The notes: a model not told the origin generated them from the sequence alone. DNA of 39,746 nucleotides from Gammaproteobacteria bacterium (GCA_024277935.1 JAJRUF010000095.1:1-39746), one strand, 5' to 3'. Shown: positions 1-10,537, numbered from the stretch's first letter. Program-made: numbers and translations.

Positions 1-74
1 AAAAAAACTGAAAAATAAGATCCAAGAACAGATAAAGACAAAAAAAGAGGAGATTATTTTTTTAAAAAATACGA

Positions 75-572
75 ATGAGAATTGTTCGCAAATATAGGGC
101 TGTGAAATTTGGAGTTTTGCAAGAGGCTCAAGGGTTAACGCTTAATTACATTATTCCTGAAAATAAAACAGTATCCATTGTGAGTAATGGGGATATTAAT
201 ATTTATGGTGATATTTTCGTAGCCCAAAAAGCTAAGATTTCATTTCTCTCAAAAAGGGGGAGTATTTCTATTTTTGGTCGTATTAATGCGGACTTGATAG
301 GGTTAAATACAATAACGGGTAGAGCCCACACTGAAAATGCTTCATTTTTTACGAGTTCCTCAGGTATAGACCCTAAATCTGGACTGCTTTTACCTTCACT
401 ATGGTGGAATATACAGCGCCCAGAACCAAGTTATTACACAAGCAGCGGTGCAATCACTACTTCAGGGACAATTACTTTACCAGCAATTATTCCTCTTCCC
501 TCATCCATCTTATTATTTCTTTCAGCATTTCTAGCTTTGTTTATTACCAATAAACCGAACCTAGTTACTTAG
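75..572 (+). CDS. Hypothetical surface/exported protein with PEP-CTERM-like C-terminal sorting tail; probably N-terminally truncated
   Basis: Beta-rich repetitive body; C-terminus IPLPSSILLFLSAFLALFITNK resembles the VPLPxxxxLFxSxLLGL tripartite tail. No N-terminal signal peptide visible. Confidence 0.45.
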   Translation: MRIVRKYRAVKFGVLQEAQGLTLNYIIPENKTVSIVSNGDINIYGDIFVAQKAKISFLSKRGSISIFGRINADLIGLNTITGRAHTENASFFTSSSGIDPKSGLLLPSLWWNIQRPEPSYYTSSGAITTSGTITLPAIIPLPSSILLFLSAFLALFITNKPNLVT

Positions 573-1110
573 AGATTTCAGACAAAAACCAATCCCAATT
601 AAATGACTCACCTGGGTCTGTTTTTCTACCAGGTGATATATCGCTATGTCGGGTAATATGCTCGACTGATAAGTTAGGGTAATATTTAATTAAAGCCTGA
701 CTCACTGAAATTAATTGCTGGTACTGGTTCTCAGTATAGGGCTGGTTTTCTGAACCTTCCAACTCAACCCCAATTGAAAAATCATTACACCTCTCCTTGC
801 CTTGATACACTGATAACCCCGCATGCCATGCTCGTTTATCAAAAGGCACATATTGAACAATTTCCCCCGTACGCTTGATTAACAAGTGAGAAGAAACTCT
901 TAATTGATATATTTCCTTAAAATATGGATGTTCTTCTGGGTTTAGTTGATTACAAAATAATTGATTAATATAATTCCCACCAAATTGTTCAGGTGGAAGA
1001 CTGATACAATGAATCACTAAAAGAGACATAACCTCACCAAAAGGGCGGTCATCATAATTAGGTGAAATAACTCTGGATACTTGTTGAAACCAATGGTTCT
1101 TAATTTTCAT
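565..1110 (-). CDS. ampD: 1,6-anhydro-N-acetylmuramyl-L-alanine amidase AmpD
   Basis: LLVIHCISLPPEQFGG, SSHLLIKRTGEIVQYVPFDKRAWHAG, IGVELEG, HSDISPGRKTDPG motifs. Confidence 0.93.
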   Translation of the reverse strand: MKIKNHWFQQVSRVISPNYDDRPFGEVMSLLVIHCISLPPEQFGGNYINQLFCNQLNPEEHPYFKEIYQLRVSSHLLIKRTGEIVQYVPFDKRAWHAGLSVYQGKERCNDFSIGVELEGSENQPYTENQYQQLISVSQALIKYYPNLSVEHITRHSDISPGRKTDPGESFNWDWFLSEISK

Positions 1111-1131
1111 AAATCAATCAAACTATAAATA

Positions 1132-1992
1132 GTGTCAGTATTTAAACACATGAATAATCAACCCACGACAACTGAAATAAAAAATTTTCTTGCTGAAGAT
1201 ATTGGGAGTGGAGATATAACTGCCAGTATTATTCCAGCATCCAGGCAGGCAAAAGCACGTGTTATAACCAGAGAAACCATGGTGCTATGTGGTCAAGCTT
1301 GGTTTGATAGCGTATTTAAAACCTTAAACCCAAATATCAATATTAACTGGTTTAAAGCTGAAGGTGATATTTGTACTGAAGATACATTATTATGTGAGTT
1401 AAATGGGTCCGCAAGAGATTTATTAACGGGTGAACGAACCGCATTAAATTTATTGCAAACATTATCCGCTACTGCCTCAGTAGCAAAGCAATATGCAGTT
1501 GCAGTTGCAGTTGCAGGGACTCATTGTAAGGTATTGGATACAAGAAAAACAATTCCTGGGCTTAGAAGGGCGCAAAAATATGCTGTCACATGTGGCGGTT
1601 GTGTCAATCATAGAACCGGCTTATATGATGGCGTGTTGATTAAGGAAAATCATATTATGGCGGCAGGTTCAATATCCCAGGCAATTAATGCAGCACGTAC
1701 AGTAACTGATGTTATGGTTGAAGTTGAGGTTGAATCACTAGCTGAATTTCAACAAGCATTAGCCGCCAAGCCAGACCGTATTATGCTGGATAATTTTTCC
1801 AATGCCGATATGAAAGCTGCTGTTGCTTTAAACCATCAAGGTATAGAACTAGAAGCCTCTGGAGATATTACCTTAGAGACTATTAGAGAGGTTGCAGAAA
1901 CCGGTGTTGACTATATTTCTATTGGCGCTTTAACTAAGCATGTTAAAGCCGTAGATTTATCAATGAGAATTTTTATGGAGACAGCAAAATGA
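1132..1992 (+). CDS. nadC: Nicotinate-nucleotide pyrophosphorylase (carboxylating)
   Basis: EDIGSGDITA, LDTRKTIPGLRRAQKYAVTCGGCVNHRTGLYDGVLIKENH, VEVEVES, IMLDNF motifs. Start could be GTG 1132 or ATG 1150. Confidence 0.95.
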   Translation: MSVFKHMNNQPTTTEIKNFLAEDIGSGDITASIIPASRQAKARVITRETMVLCGQAWFDSVFKTLNPNININWFKAEGDICTEDTLLCELNGSARDLLTGERTALNLLQTLSATASVAKQYAVAVAVAGTHCKVLDTRKTIPGLRRAQKYAVTCGGCVNHRTGLYDGVLIKENHIMAAGSISQAINAARTVTDVMVEVEVESLAEFQQALAAKPDRIMLDNFSNADMKAAVALNHQGIELEASGDITLETIREVAETGVDYISIGALTKHVKAVDLSMRIFMETAK

Positions 1993-2465
1993 TTAAAAAT
2001 GCAACTGCAATATGTAAACATATTACTCATGGTGTTTATATTATTAGTGTTGATAATGGCAAACAAAAAAATGCCTTTACCGCGGCATGGGTGATGCAGG
2101 TATCTTTTGACCCTTTATTAATTTGTTTTAGTATTAATCCACAAAATCACTCCTATAAGTTATTACAGGAAGGTGGTATTTGCTGTATTAGTGTTTTAGA
2201 TAATGAGCAATATCCTGCAGCTGAGCATTTTGGCAAATCAGATATTAAAGATAAAATGGCGGACTTTTTATGGCTAGAAACTACAAAAGCACCTGCATTA
2301 GCCGATAGTTTGGCTTATTTTGATTGCCAGGTGGATCATTATTCTGATGCAGGTGACCATAAGCTTGTGGTTTGCCGAGTCGTGGATGCAGCTATTTTAA
2401 ATGATGGCGACCCTATGTTGTATAACGATACAGATGATATGGATAACAGTGACGAGCTTTATTGA
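1989..2465 (+). CDS. Flavin reductase-like domain protein
   Basis: NAFTAAWVMQVSFDPLLICFSINPQNHSYKLLQEGGICCISVL typical of FMN-binding split-barrel flavin reductases; overlaps nadC stop. Confidence 0.8.
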   Translation: MIKNATAICKHITHGVYIISVDNGKQKNAFTAAWVMQVSFDPLLICFSINPQNHSYKLLQEGGICCISVLDNEQYPAAEHFGKSDIKDKMADFLWLETTKAPALADSLAYFDCQVDHYSDAGDHKLVVCRVVDAAILNDGDPMLYNDTDDMDNSDELY

Positions 2466-2535
2466 CTTTAATATGGCTATTATAAAAAAACCTTGATTAC
2501 GCTTTGGTTAAGGGTCTATACTCCGCGCGGTCAAG

Positions 2536-2813
2536 TTTTCGGTTTTTCTCAAAATAACTGAAATTTCATAGTCATCAAACTTTCCATCTCAGTTTTAAAA
2601 CGAGTGCTGAAATCACTAAAATGCTATTTCTAAATGCATTGAAGTTATCATGGTGCTTAAGGTGGCAGATAAAATAATTCGATACCTAACTCTTTCGCCT
2701 TGTTTGTCACTGATTGACACTTCTGATATCGGTCATTATCCAGCACCATAGTCATTGGCAGTTTACTATTACTATCAGAATAAGCATGGGCTATTTTTTC
2801 GAGGAACTCACAA
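2536..2813 (-). pseudogene. Degenerate IS630-family (DDE_3) transposase remnant
   Basis: Minus-strand reading CEFLEKIAHAYSDSNSKLPMTMVLDNDRYQKCQSVTNKAKELGIELFYLPP followed by stops/frameshifts and FKTEMESLMTMKFQLF, matching the C-terminal layout of IS630 transposases. Confidence 0.7.
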
Positions 2814-2898
2814 AAAAAAACTAGTACAACGTACTGAAACTATACGATCTCTCGTTATGATTGCAGTCTTATTTTCCAATTGTGGTTCCTGTTCCTGA

Positions 2899-5508
2899 TT
2901 ATTTTTTCTCCTTGGCTCCTTTGATAAAGTGATCTTTTAAGCGTTTAAATGCAGACCACAAGGTTTTATCCATCACAACTTTATTACCAATTGAAACAAT
3001 AACCCTTGTAAGCTCAGGTATCTTAGTTTTAGTTGATATCATGTAAATTGGCTGTACATAGAGCACTGAATTTTTCATCGGCAAAATAATCATTCTCCCC
3101 CTTTTAACCGTTGAACCGTGCTGATCCCACAAAGTAAATTGTTCAGAAATCTCTGGACTCTGATCAATCAGTGCATCTACTTGCGCCGGTCCATTAACCT
3201 GAATATCTTTATTAAACTTATATATCGAAATATTAGGCAAATAGGCTTCAGTACACCTCTTGTTATCAGCAGTACCCGCAACACCCACCATACTCAAATT
3301 ATCACGATTAATAGGGGTCATAGGGTTAATCATCACAAACTCTTCTCTATTATTACAATGATTAAAATCCATAGTAATAAAGTAAGGCAAAACCAGTTTT
3401 TTATTTACACTCGCAAATTGCCATGTTTCAGCCTGCTCATAAAATAATGCAGGTGTTTTCTGATGGTATTTTGCATAGACTCTCATCTGCATATGATACA
3501 AATCACGAGGATAGCGTAAATGATGTTGCAATTCCTCAGGCATTTTATCCAATTCTAAAAAAACGCCAGGATAGGCTCGACTATAGGCTTGTATAATGGG
3601 GTCTGCGGGGTTAGAAATATAATATTTCACCTTTCCACTATAAGCATCTACAATAATTTTTACTGAGTTACGAATATAGTTAAATTTATGGTTTCCATCG
3701 AGGTAATCATGCTCAGCCGGTTTTGAAACAGGGTAATAATTAGAAAGCGTATAAGCATCTTGAATCCAATAAAACCGATCCTTAGTAATCACTAGATAAG
3801 GGTCTCTATCTAAATGTAAAAAAGGTGATATATGATTAATTCGATCAATGATGTTTCTATGCAACATCACCTTACTTTGTTTACTAATATTTGAAGAGAA
3901 GAACACTTTTTCATCTTTAAGATAAAAAGCTAATAATGCCTTTCTAAAATACGAAGGAACAGGAACACCTGAGTTGTCTTTGTACCCAAGATCTAAACTC
4001 GGATCATTACCTGAAAGCCCTTCTATGTTTAATTTATTAGGTACTACTGCATATTTATAGTTTTCTTGCCCAAAATATATATCAGGGTTTTTAACATTAA
4101 ACCCTTTTGTTGAAGACATATTCAGATCACGTAAATACCAGGTAATCGGTTTCGCTGCATCTTGTGCAGCCGGTGTTACAACCGCACCATACCCATGAGT
4201 GTAACGTAAATGTGTATTCTCCCAGTCTTGAGCAGCAAGGGGTAATTTTTTTATATTCATTTCCCTTGCAGCCAAATTAACTTGTTGAAAATGACCATTT
4301 ATAAAATAACGATCTTCATCAACCTCAACAAACTGATAATAAGGCCTTAATCCCTGTAACTGCATATATACATCAGTTAAAAACTGCCTGTCCCAAACAG
4401 GAATATTTTCAAAATGTTGTCGAGTACTCCATGCCTCAATATCTTTAGTCGCATCCAGATTTACGGAAAAATCAATCGTATTTATATTATTCAGGTCATA
4501 AGCATCCAATGTTGCATCTATATTATTCTGCATAAAGAACTTTTCAGTACTTACGGGGCTGGGCTTAACTATAAACTTGGTCATTAGGTCAGGAATAAAC
4601 GTAGAATGTTGTAAACCTATAACAACTAAAAAAGAAACTAATGAGATGTAAAAAGGCATCTTGACTCGATGCCTTTCAGAAAAAATAAAAATAATGGCTG
4701 AAATTGCTGTCCCTATAAAAGTAACAATAGACATCCATATTAGAGGTAGTTGATACCGTATCTCTATAAAACCGGGACCAAAAAATACCGGCTCATGACT
4801 ATCTACATACAATAAAGAAAACCGATCTAGTAAGAAGCCCCAAACAACAAAAAGAACAATAAAACCAATTAATATCGTTAAATGTATTTTTGCACCTACG
4901 GGAAATTCTTTATTCTGGTTAGGTACAAAAATATGCTCTAACCAATACAAACAACCTACCATTACAAACAAAAGACTTGCCGTTATCACTAATTCCTGCT
5001 GAATTAACATATAAACAGGATAAGAAAACAGGTAAAAACTAACGTCATTACCATAAACAGGATCAGTCACTCCTGCCGTGCTACCAAAAAAGAACAGAAT
5101 GGCAGATTCCCACTGCTCATAAAAGGGTATGGCAATAACAATAGCGAGTACTAGCGATAAAGGAGTATATATTTTGGATGAGCCATCCATAAATACATCG
5201 GCAAAGCGTTGAAAGCGTTGCCGTTTATCAACATCCAACAATACTTCATCGGGTGGGTTTAGACCTAAATAACGCGAAGCTATCCAAAAATGGAAATAGA
5301 AAATGGCAAAAAATACTAGGGTTACGCCACCTGATAAAATAAATCTATAAAGTAACCTTAACCAGTAATACCCTTCTAGTTCTAATGATCTAAACCACCA
5401 TAAATCTACTAATAAATCTAAGAATAGAAAATAGAAAGCAACATATAAAATAATGGCAATAACAAGGGTTGCTGCAGCCAAAGCAGGTAACAGTTTCCAG
5501 TTACGCAT
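2899..5508 (-). CDS. UPF0182 family large membrane protein
   Basis: Seven N-terminal TM segments; LWWFRSLELEGYYW, DRDPYLVITKDRFYWIQDAYTLSNYYPVS, VYAKYHQ, large extracytoplasmic domain. Confidence 0.85.
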   Translation of the reverse strand: MRNWKLLPALAAATLVIAIILYVAFYFLFLDLLVDLWWFRSLELEGYYWLRLLYRFILSGGVTLVFFAIFYFHFWIASRYLGLNPPDEVLLDVDKRQRFQRFADVFMDGSSKIYTPLSLVLAIVIAIPFYEQWESAILFFFGSTAGVTDPVYGNDVSFYLFSYPVYMLIQQELVITASLLFVMVGCLYWLEHIFVPNQNKEFPVGAKIHLTILIGFIVLFVVWGFLLDRFSLLYVDSHEPVFFGPGFIEIRYQLPLIWMSIVTFIGTAISAIIFIFSERHRVKMPFYISLVSFLVVIGLQHSTFIPDLMTKFIVKPSPVSTEKFFMQNNIDATLDAYDLNNINTIDFSVNLDATKDIEAWSTRQHFENIPVWDRQFLTDVYMQLQGLRPYYQFVEVDEDRYFINGHFQQVNLAAREMNIKKLPLAAQDWENTHLRYTHGYGAVVTPAAQDAAKPITWYLRDLNMSSTKGFNVKNPDIYFGQENYKYAVVPNKLNIEGLSGNDPSLDLGYKDNSGVPVPSYFRKALLAFYLKDEKVFFSSNISKQSKVMLHRNIIDRINHISPFLHLDRDPYLVITKDRFYWIQDAYTLSNYYPVSKPAEHDYLDGNHKFNYIRNSVKIIVDAYSGKVKYYISNPADPIIQAYSRAYPGVFLELDKMPEELQHHLRYPRDLYHMQMRVYAKYHQKTPALFYEQAETWQFASVNKKLVLPYFITMDFNHCNNREEFVMINPMTPINRDNLSMVGVAGTADNKRCTEAYLPNISIYKFNKDIQVNGPAQVDALIDQSPEISEQFTLWDQHGSTVKRGRMIILPMKNSVLYVQPIYMISTKTKIPELTRVIVSIGNKVVMDKTLWSAFKRLKDHFIKGAKEKK

Positions 5509-5633
5509 AAATTCCTCTCTCTAAAAATTGATATATTTTGTAGATTTTGCTAGTTTTAAGCATAACCCACTGTATTATATGAGGGTATTATTCCTCCCTC
5601 ACCTCAAACACGATATAAGAAGTATTTTAACAC

Positions 5634-6122
5634 TCAACGCTTACTTTTTGCCTTATATCCTTTCTCTCTAATTGCAATACTTGCAGTAATTTTTGTACAT
5701 AAAGACCCATCAGCCAAATAATAAGCATATTCAAAAATTGGAGTACTCCGTCCCTTTTGCCTTAACTCCATCCGAATTGAAGCTTCTTGCTCTGAGGTCA
5801 TAGCAAAACGTAATTCTAAATCAGTAACTCCTTCATATTTAAAATCAAGGTGTAATGACCGAGTCCATACCGAATAACCTGGAAAAACTTTAATACAAAC
5901 CATAGCTGCTATCGGATCGGCAAGACAAGCTTGAAAGCCTCCAAACATACTTCCGCCTGTATTGGTTGCCACCCAGCTGTGAGGCAATAAAATCTTAAGT
6001 TCTCGCCAACAGGGGGATAACTCCAGCACTTTAGGCCTGATTAACCAAAAGGCTGGATACCATTCAATCCGTTGCTTATCAGTTAAGCAACGAGCATTCC
6101 AAATTAATTTTCGTAAATTCAA
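5634..6122 (-). CDS. DUF4442/PaaI-like hotdog thioesterase family protein
   Basis: Hotdog-like pattern NTGGSMFGGFQACLADPIAAMVC and LHLDFKYEGVTDLELRF. Confidence 0.6.
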   Translation of the reverse strand: MNLRKLIWNARCLTDKQRIEWYPAFWLIRPKVLELSPCWRELKILLPHSWVATNTGGSMFGGFQACLADPIAAMVCIKVFPGYSVWTRSLHLDFKYEGVTDLELRFAMTSEQEASIRMELRQKGRSTPIFEYAYYLADGSLCTKITASIAIREKGYKAKSKR

Positions 6123-8761
6123 AGCAGACTTTTACTAGCAACTTCAAAAACATCCTTTGAAATACCATCAACACTCACAATCCGCTCCAATTCCTTTTTA
6201 ATGAGTGCTTGCCTATTTTTATCAAACCGTTTCCATTGCGTTAAAGCGGCAACCATTCTGGATGCAACTTGGGGGTTAATACTATTTAGTGCAATGACTT
6301 GATCAGCTAAAAATCGGTACCCTTGTCCATTTGCGGCATTAAAATGTAATGGGTTTGCCTGACTAAAAGCACCAATTAATGAACGAACCCTGTTTGGGTT
6401 GGTTAATTCAAAAGCTGGATGTTTCAATAAGGTTTGAACAATAGAAAAAGTATCATCGGCACTACTACTGGCTTGTATAGTAAACCATTTATCAATGACT
6501 AGAGCTTCATTCTTCCACTGCTGATAAAAACTTTCCAGGCATTCAGCCTTGGCCGAGGATTTACTTTCAACAATGACAGATAATGCGGCCATTTGATCTG
6601 TCATATTTTTTGCTGAAGCAAATTGCTGTTCTGCCCGCTTATAGCTTTCTGCTGTTTCCAGTGCTGTCAAATAAGCCAAACAGACATTTTTAATACGCCT
6701 TCTACCTATAGCACCTGCATCAAACTGTCCTGATTCATCTTTATGGTACCGCTGATATAAATCAGTAAACTGATTTTGTAATTTCTCCGCCAAACCTTTT
6801 CTAACAAACTCTCTAGCTTGATGAATGGCATCAACATCAACCACATCCATTTGTCCGGCTAAATAATCTTCTGCAGGTAAACCCAATAATAATGAAAAAT
6901 ATGATAAGTCTTCCCAAGAATATTCTATAACATTGGCATAAGCCTCAACTAATAAAGGGTTAAGTTGTAGCTTTTGGCCTTGTTGAATATCTGCAATTAA
7001 ACCAAAAATAACTTGGCTACACATTTTTTGCCCAGCATCCCAGCGATTAAAAGTATCACCATCATGACTTAATAAAAAAGCCAACTCAGCTAAACTTTGT
7101 TGCTTATTTAGCCGCACTGGAGCAGAAAAGTCTCGCAATAATGAAACAACTGGTTTGCTATCTAACTGCTCAAACACAAAGTCCTGCTGTTCCTGAAGCA
7201 ACTCCAAAACAATTTCATCTGTCTCAAGGCCATCCATACAAATTTTTGCTATTGAGCCATCACTGGCTAGCAGACCCAATTTAACAGGAATATGCAATGG
7301 TTTTTTAGTCTCTTGCCCCGCCGTTGCTACACAACTTTGCTTTAAAGTGAGCGTGAGTGTTTTATCTTGCTCACTATACGCTTCCGTTGCTTCCAAAACA
7401 GGGGTTCCTGCCTGTGAATACCAACGCCTAAATAAACTTAAATCAATATTTGCAGCAGCCTCCATTGCATTAATAAAATCTTCACAGGTGACTGCTTGAC
7501 CATCATGGCGCTGAAAATATAAATCACTGCCTTTTCTAAACTTATCTCCACCCAGTAAGGTATGAATCATACGAACCACTTCTGCACCTTTTTCATACAC
7601 CGTTAGGGTATAAAAATTATTAATTTCTATATACGATTCTGGTCGAATAGGATGAGATAAAGGCCCTGCATCTTCAGCAAACTGCCTGACTCTCAATAAT
7701 TTAACATCTTCAATTCTTTTAACAGCTTGAGAAGTTTGCTCCCCAGTAAATTGCTGATCTCGAAAAACAGTAAAACCTTCTTTTAAACTTAATTGAAACC
7801 AATCCCGACAGGTAATTCTATTACCCGTCCAATTATGAAAATATTCATGTCCTATAACACCCTCAATATGTTCATAATCCGTATCAGTTGCTGTATCAGG
7901 TCTTGCCAACACAAATTTTGTATTAAAAATATTCAGCCCCTTGTTTTCCATTGCCCCCATATTAAAATGACTAACAGCAACAATCATATATAAATCCAGA
8001 TCATACTCACGTCCATAAGTCTGCTCATCCCATTGCATTGCATTCTTAAGAGATTGCATCGCATGCTCACACTTATCTATATCATGCGATTCAACAAAGA
8101 TTTGCAACTTAATTTCACGCCCGGTCATCGTAGTAAATGAGCCTTGAATACATTCCAACTGCCCAGCAACCAAGGCAAATAGATAACAGGGTTTTTTAAA
8201 AGGATCTTCCCAAGTGACCCAATGTCGATTATTTTGTAATTCACCTTCTGCCACTTTATTACCATTTGATAATAAAATAGGATACTTATCTTTATCTCCA
8301 ATCAATGTTGTTTTAAACAGAGTCATAACATCAGGACGATCAAGAAAATAGGTTATTTTTCTAAAACCTTCTGCTTCACATTGAGTACAAAGCATAGTCT
8401 TTGAAAGGTATAAACCTTCAAGTGAGGTATTAGTTTTAGGGTTAATAGTATTTTCAATCGCTAATATAAAGACTGAGTCTTGTGGCATACCCTTTATTGT
8501 TAAAGATTCTGTATTTTGCTGATATTGTGTTTGCGTTAATGCGACACCATCCATCGCGACACTTAGCAATTCCAGATTTTCACCCTGTAAAACTAAAGTT
8601 GCACACTCTACTTTACTATTTGGATTTTTTTGTAGCCTAAGTTTTGAAACAACGCGAGTTCTTGACTCATCTAAAATAACAGTCAGTTCAACACTTTTAA
8701 TTAAGAACTCAGGAACCGTATAGTCTTTTAAGTAGATTGTTTGAGGTTTTGTATCTTGCAT
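6119..8761 (-). CDS. pepN: Aminopeptidase N
   Basis: GAMENKGLNIFN, HEYFHNWTGNRITCRDWFQLSLKEG Zn site, length 880 aa. Confidence 0.97.
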   Translation of the reverse strand: MQDTKPQTIYLKDYTVPEFLIKSVELTVILDESRTRVVSKLRLQKNPNSKVECATLVLQGENLELLSVAMDGVALTQTQYQQNTESLTIKGMPQDSVFILAIENTINPKTNTSLEGLYLSKTMLCTQCEAEGFRKITYFLDRPDVMTLFKTTLIGDKDKYPILLSNGNKVAEGELQNNRHWVTWEDPFKKPCYLFALVAGQLECIQGSFTTMTGREIKLQIFVESHDIDKCEHAMQSLKNAMQWDEQTYGREYDLDLYMIVAVSHFNMGAMENKGLNIFNTKFVLARPDTATDTDYEHIEGVIGHEYFHNWTGNRITCRDWFQLSLKEGFTVFRDQQFTGEQTSQAVKRIEDVKLLRVRQFAEDAGPLSHPIRPESYIEINNFYTLTVYEKGAEVVRMIHTLLGGDKFRKGSDLYFQRHDGQAVTCEDFINAMEAAANIDLSLFRRWYSQAGTPVLEATEAYSEQDKTLTLTLKQSCVATAGQETKKPLHIPVKLGLLASDGSIAKICMDGLETDEIVLELLQEQQDFVFEQLDSKPVVSLLRDFSAPVRLNKQQSLAELAFLLSHDGDTFNRWDAGQKMCSQVIFGLIADIQQGQKLQLNPLLVEAYANVIEYSWEDLSYFSLLLGLPAEDYLAGQMDVVDVDAIHQAREFVRKGLAEKLQNQFTDLYQRYHKDESGQFDAGAIGRRRIKNVCLAYLTALETAESYKRAEQQFASAKNMTDQMAALSVIVESKSSAKAECLESFYQQWKNEALVIDKWFTIQASSSADDTFSIVQTLLKHPAFELTNPNRVRSLIGAFSQANPLHFNAANGQGYRFLADQVIALNSINPQVASRMVAALTQWKRFDKNRQALIKKELERIVSVDGISKDVFEVASKSLL

Positions 8762-8900
8762 ATTTTTAACGTAAATTAATTTTTATAATAAGAATCTATT
8801 TCAAGATGATAGCATAGGACTCAACATCAACTAAAAACACATTGTTTATCTGCTATATTATCTATTAGCTGGTTTTTTAATCCAGGTAGGCCAAAAAAAA

Positions 8901-9368
8901 ATGCATAAACAATACTTACAACAAGCTGTAGATTTAGCCAATCAAAATGTAATCAATCAACAGGGCGGCCCTTATGGTGCAATTATTGTAAAAGACCAGC
9001 AAATTATTGCAGTCAATGGGAACTGTGTCACTATCAACAATGATCCCACAGCACATGCTGAAATCATGGCTATACGCCAGGCTTGTAAAATATTGGATGA
9101 TTTTCAATTAAAAAATTGCACGCTTTACACTAGTTGCGAACCTTGCCCTATGTGTTTAGGGGCTATTTACTGGGCCAGGCTTAAAAAAGTGTATTTTGCT
9201 TGTAACCGCCAAGATGCCGCTAAAGCAGGGTTTGATGATAGTTTTATTTATGATGAAATAAAATTGAATCCACACAAGCGATACATTCCAATGCATCATT
9301 TAAGTATAGAAAATGCAGAAAAGCCTTTTCTCGAATGGACTAGGAAAGTTAAAAAACAAATTTATTAG
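8901..9368 (+). CDS. Nucleoside deaminase (guanine/cytidine deaminase family)
   Basis: PTAHAEIMAIRQAC and SCEPCPMCLGAIYWARL Zn-binding motifs. Confidence 0.9.
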   Translation: MHKQYLQQAVDLANQNVINQQGGPYGAIIVKDQQIIAVNGNCVTINNDPTAHAEIMAIRQACKILDDFQLKNCTLYTSCEPCPMCLGAIYWARLKKVYFACNRQDAAKAGFDDSFIYDEIKLNPHKRYIPMHHLSIENAEKPFLEWTRKVKKQIY

Positions 9369-9489
9369 GTAGCTAGAATAAATAACCCACCCAAATTATA
9401 ACACTGAAGGCTGACAAAAGACCAACAAGGCTATTTTTTACTGGTTGCCTTAGCTTACAAAATTATTTTAATATTTGAACCAATAAGAA

Positions 9490-9546
9490 TTGGAAGTGAG
9501 ACTTTAGTCTCGCTTCATTCGTGCGAGGCTAAAGCCTCACTTCCAA
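9490..9546. repeat. REP-like palindrome (copy 1)
   Basis: TTGGAAGTGAGACTTTAGTCTCGC-ttcattcgt-GCGAGGCTAAAGCCTCACTTCCAA; right arm recurs exactly at 39661-39685. Confidence 0.85.
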
Positions 9547-9572
9547 ATATTAGGCCTTTTATTCTCTCTTAC

Positions 9573-10004
9573 TTACTCTTCCGTTTCAGTTGCTTTTTTT
9601 ACTTTTATTAACCAACCACCTTTAGCCTTACAAGCTCCGCCTTCTCCCAAGGAACTTGCATAAAGGTTTATACGCGCATATTTACCATTAAGCTCTGCAG
9701 GCAACTTAATCCTGACTATGCCATAAGAGTTTCTATTTTCAATATCTAGTTTAAGTTTAAGCTTTCTAACTTCTGCACGAATCGTTGACAGATCAGCTCC
9801 CCTATGTACTGAAAACTGCACAACAGCCCCTGCTTCCACTTCTGGCACAGGGCCACCTTTTACCTGTTCAGCAGGAATAAAATTGCTAAATGTAGGTACA
9901 GTACATTTCTCCTCAAAATTACCTGCATTATAAGCGAATGCAGTACCTGTAAAACACATCGCGCCCAAAATAATACCAGCTTTTAACCTTTTTATTATTT
10001 TCAC
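9573..10004 (-). CDS. Secreted hypothetical protein
   Basis: Signal peptide MKIIKRLKAGIILGAMCFTGTAFA; no recognised domain. Confidence 0.6.
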   Translation of the reverse strand: MKIIKRLKAGIILGAMCFTGTAFAYNAGNFEEKCTVPTFSNFIPAEQVKGGPVPEVEAGAVVQFSVHRGADLSTIRAEVRKLKLKLDIENRNSYGIVRIKLPAELNGKYARINLYASSLGEGGACKAKGGWLIKVKKATETEE

Positions 10005-10309
10005 TATCTGCCCCTCTTTAGATTATTTTTACTCATATAAAATGCAATATTAGCACTCTCTCACCTATGACTTTACTTATTTTTAGAAAGCAATTCAACA
10101 GTCGAGTGAAATTTAATTACACGAAGTATAAACTGACCACAGTTTAATTTTAAATTTATGCCACAATAGTGGTTTAGCCTTACCCCTTTGAAAAAAAAGT
10201 AGTTGAAGGATGTTTTATAGAATAGGGGAGCAAAAATCAAACATGGTTGTATACAATCCATATTGAAAAAATTTGATTTACTTCCTCCTTATAATTTTTT
10301 ATTACTGTG

Positions 10310-10504
10310 CTATTCAGAGTAATCAAAGAAACTAGCTTTTAATTTACCATCTGTTTTTAAAGCCATGCTCACCATTTTGAACTTCAATAATTCTCTATGG
10401 TGCTTTAATTTGTCTTTAGGAATTTTTTTATGACCATGATAGAACTCAAGCCATAAGCTCTTTATTCCAGCCTTTCCCTTACTTTTACTGATAGTTACCT
10501 TCAT
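10310..10504 (-). pseudogene. Truncated, internally deleted copy of the N-terminus of the 16782-17918 integrase
   Basis: MKVTISKSKGKAGIKSLWLEFYHGHKKIPKDKLKHHRE... vs MKITINKRKAKAGTLSLRLEFYHGYTKTPEGKIKHHRE...; 106-bp deletion at a 7-bp repeat, then a +1 indel and premature stop after KASFFDYSE. Confidence 0.9.
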
Positions 10505-10537
10505 TTCTCACCACCTTTACAATACTTTTTGTATTAC

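Noticed and set aside
3118-3447. 109-aa plus-strand ORF
   Set aside because: Antisense to the UPF0182 gene; no coding features.
10073-10261. 62-aa minus-strand ORF
   Set aside because: Low-complexity, no start context or homology features; AT-rich intergenic DNA.
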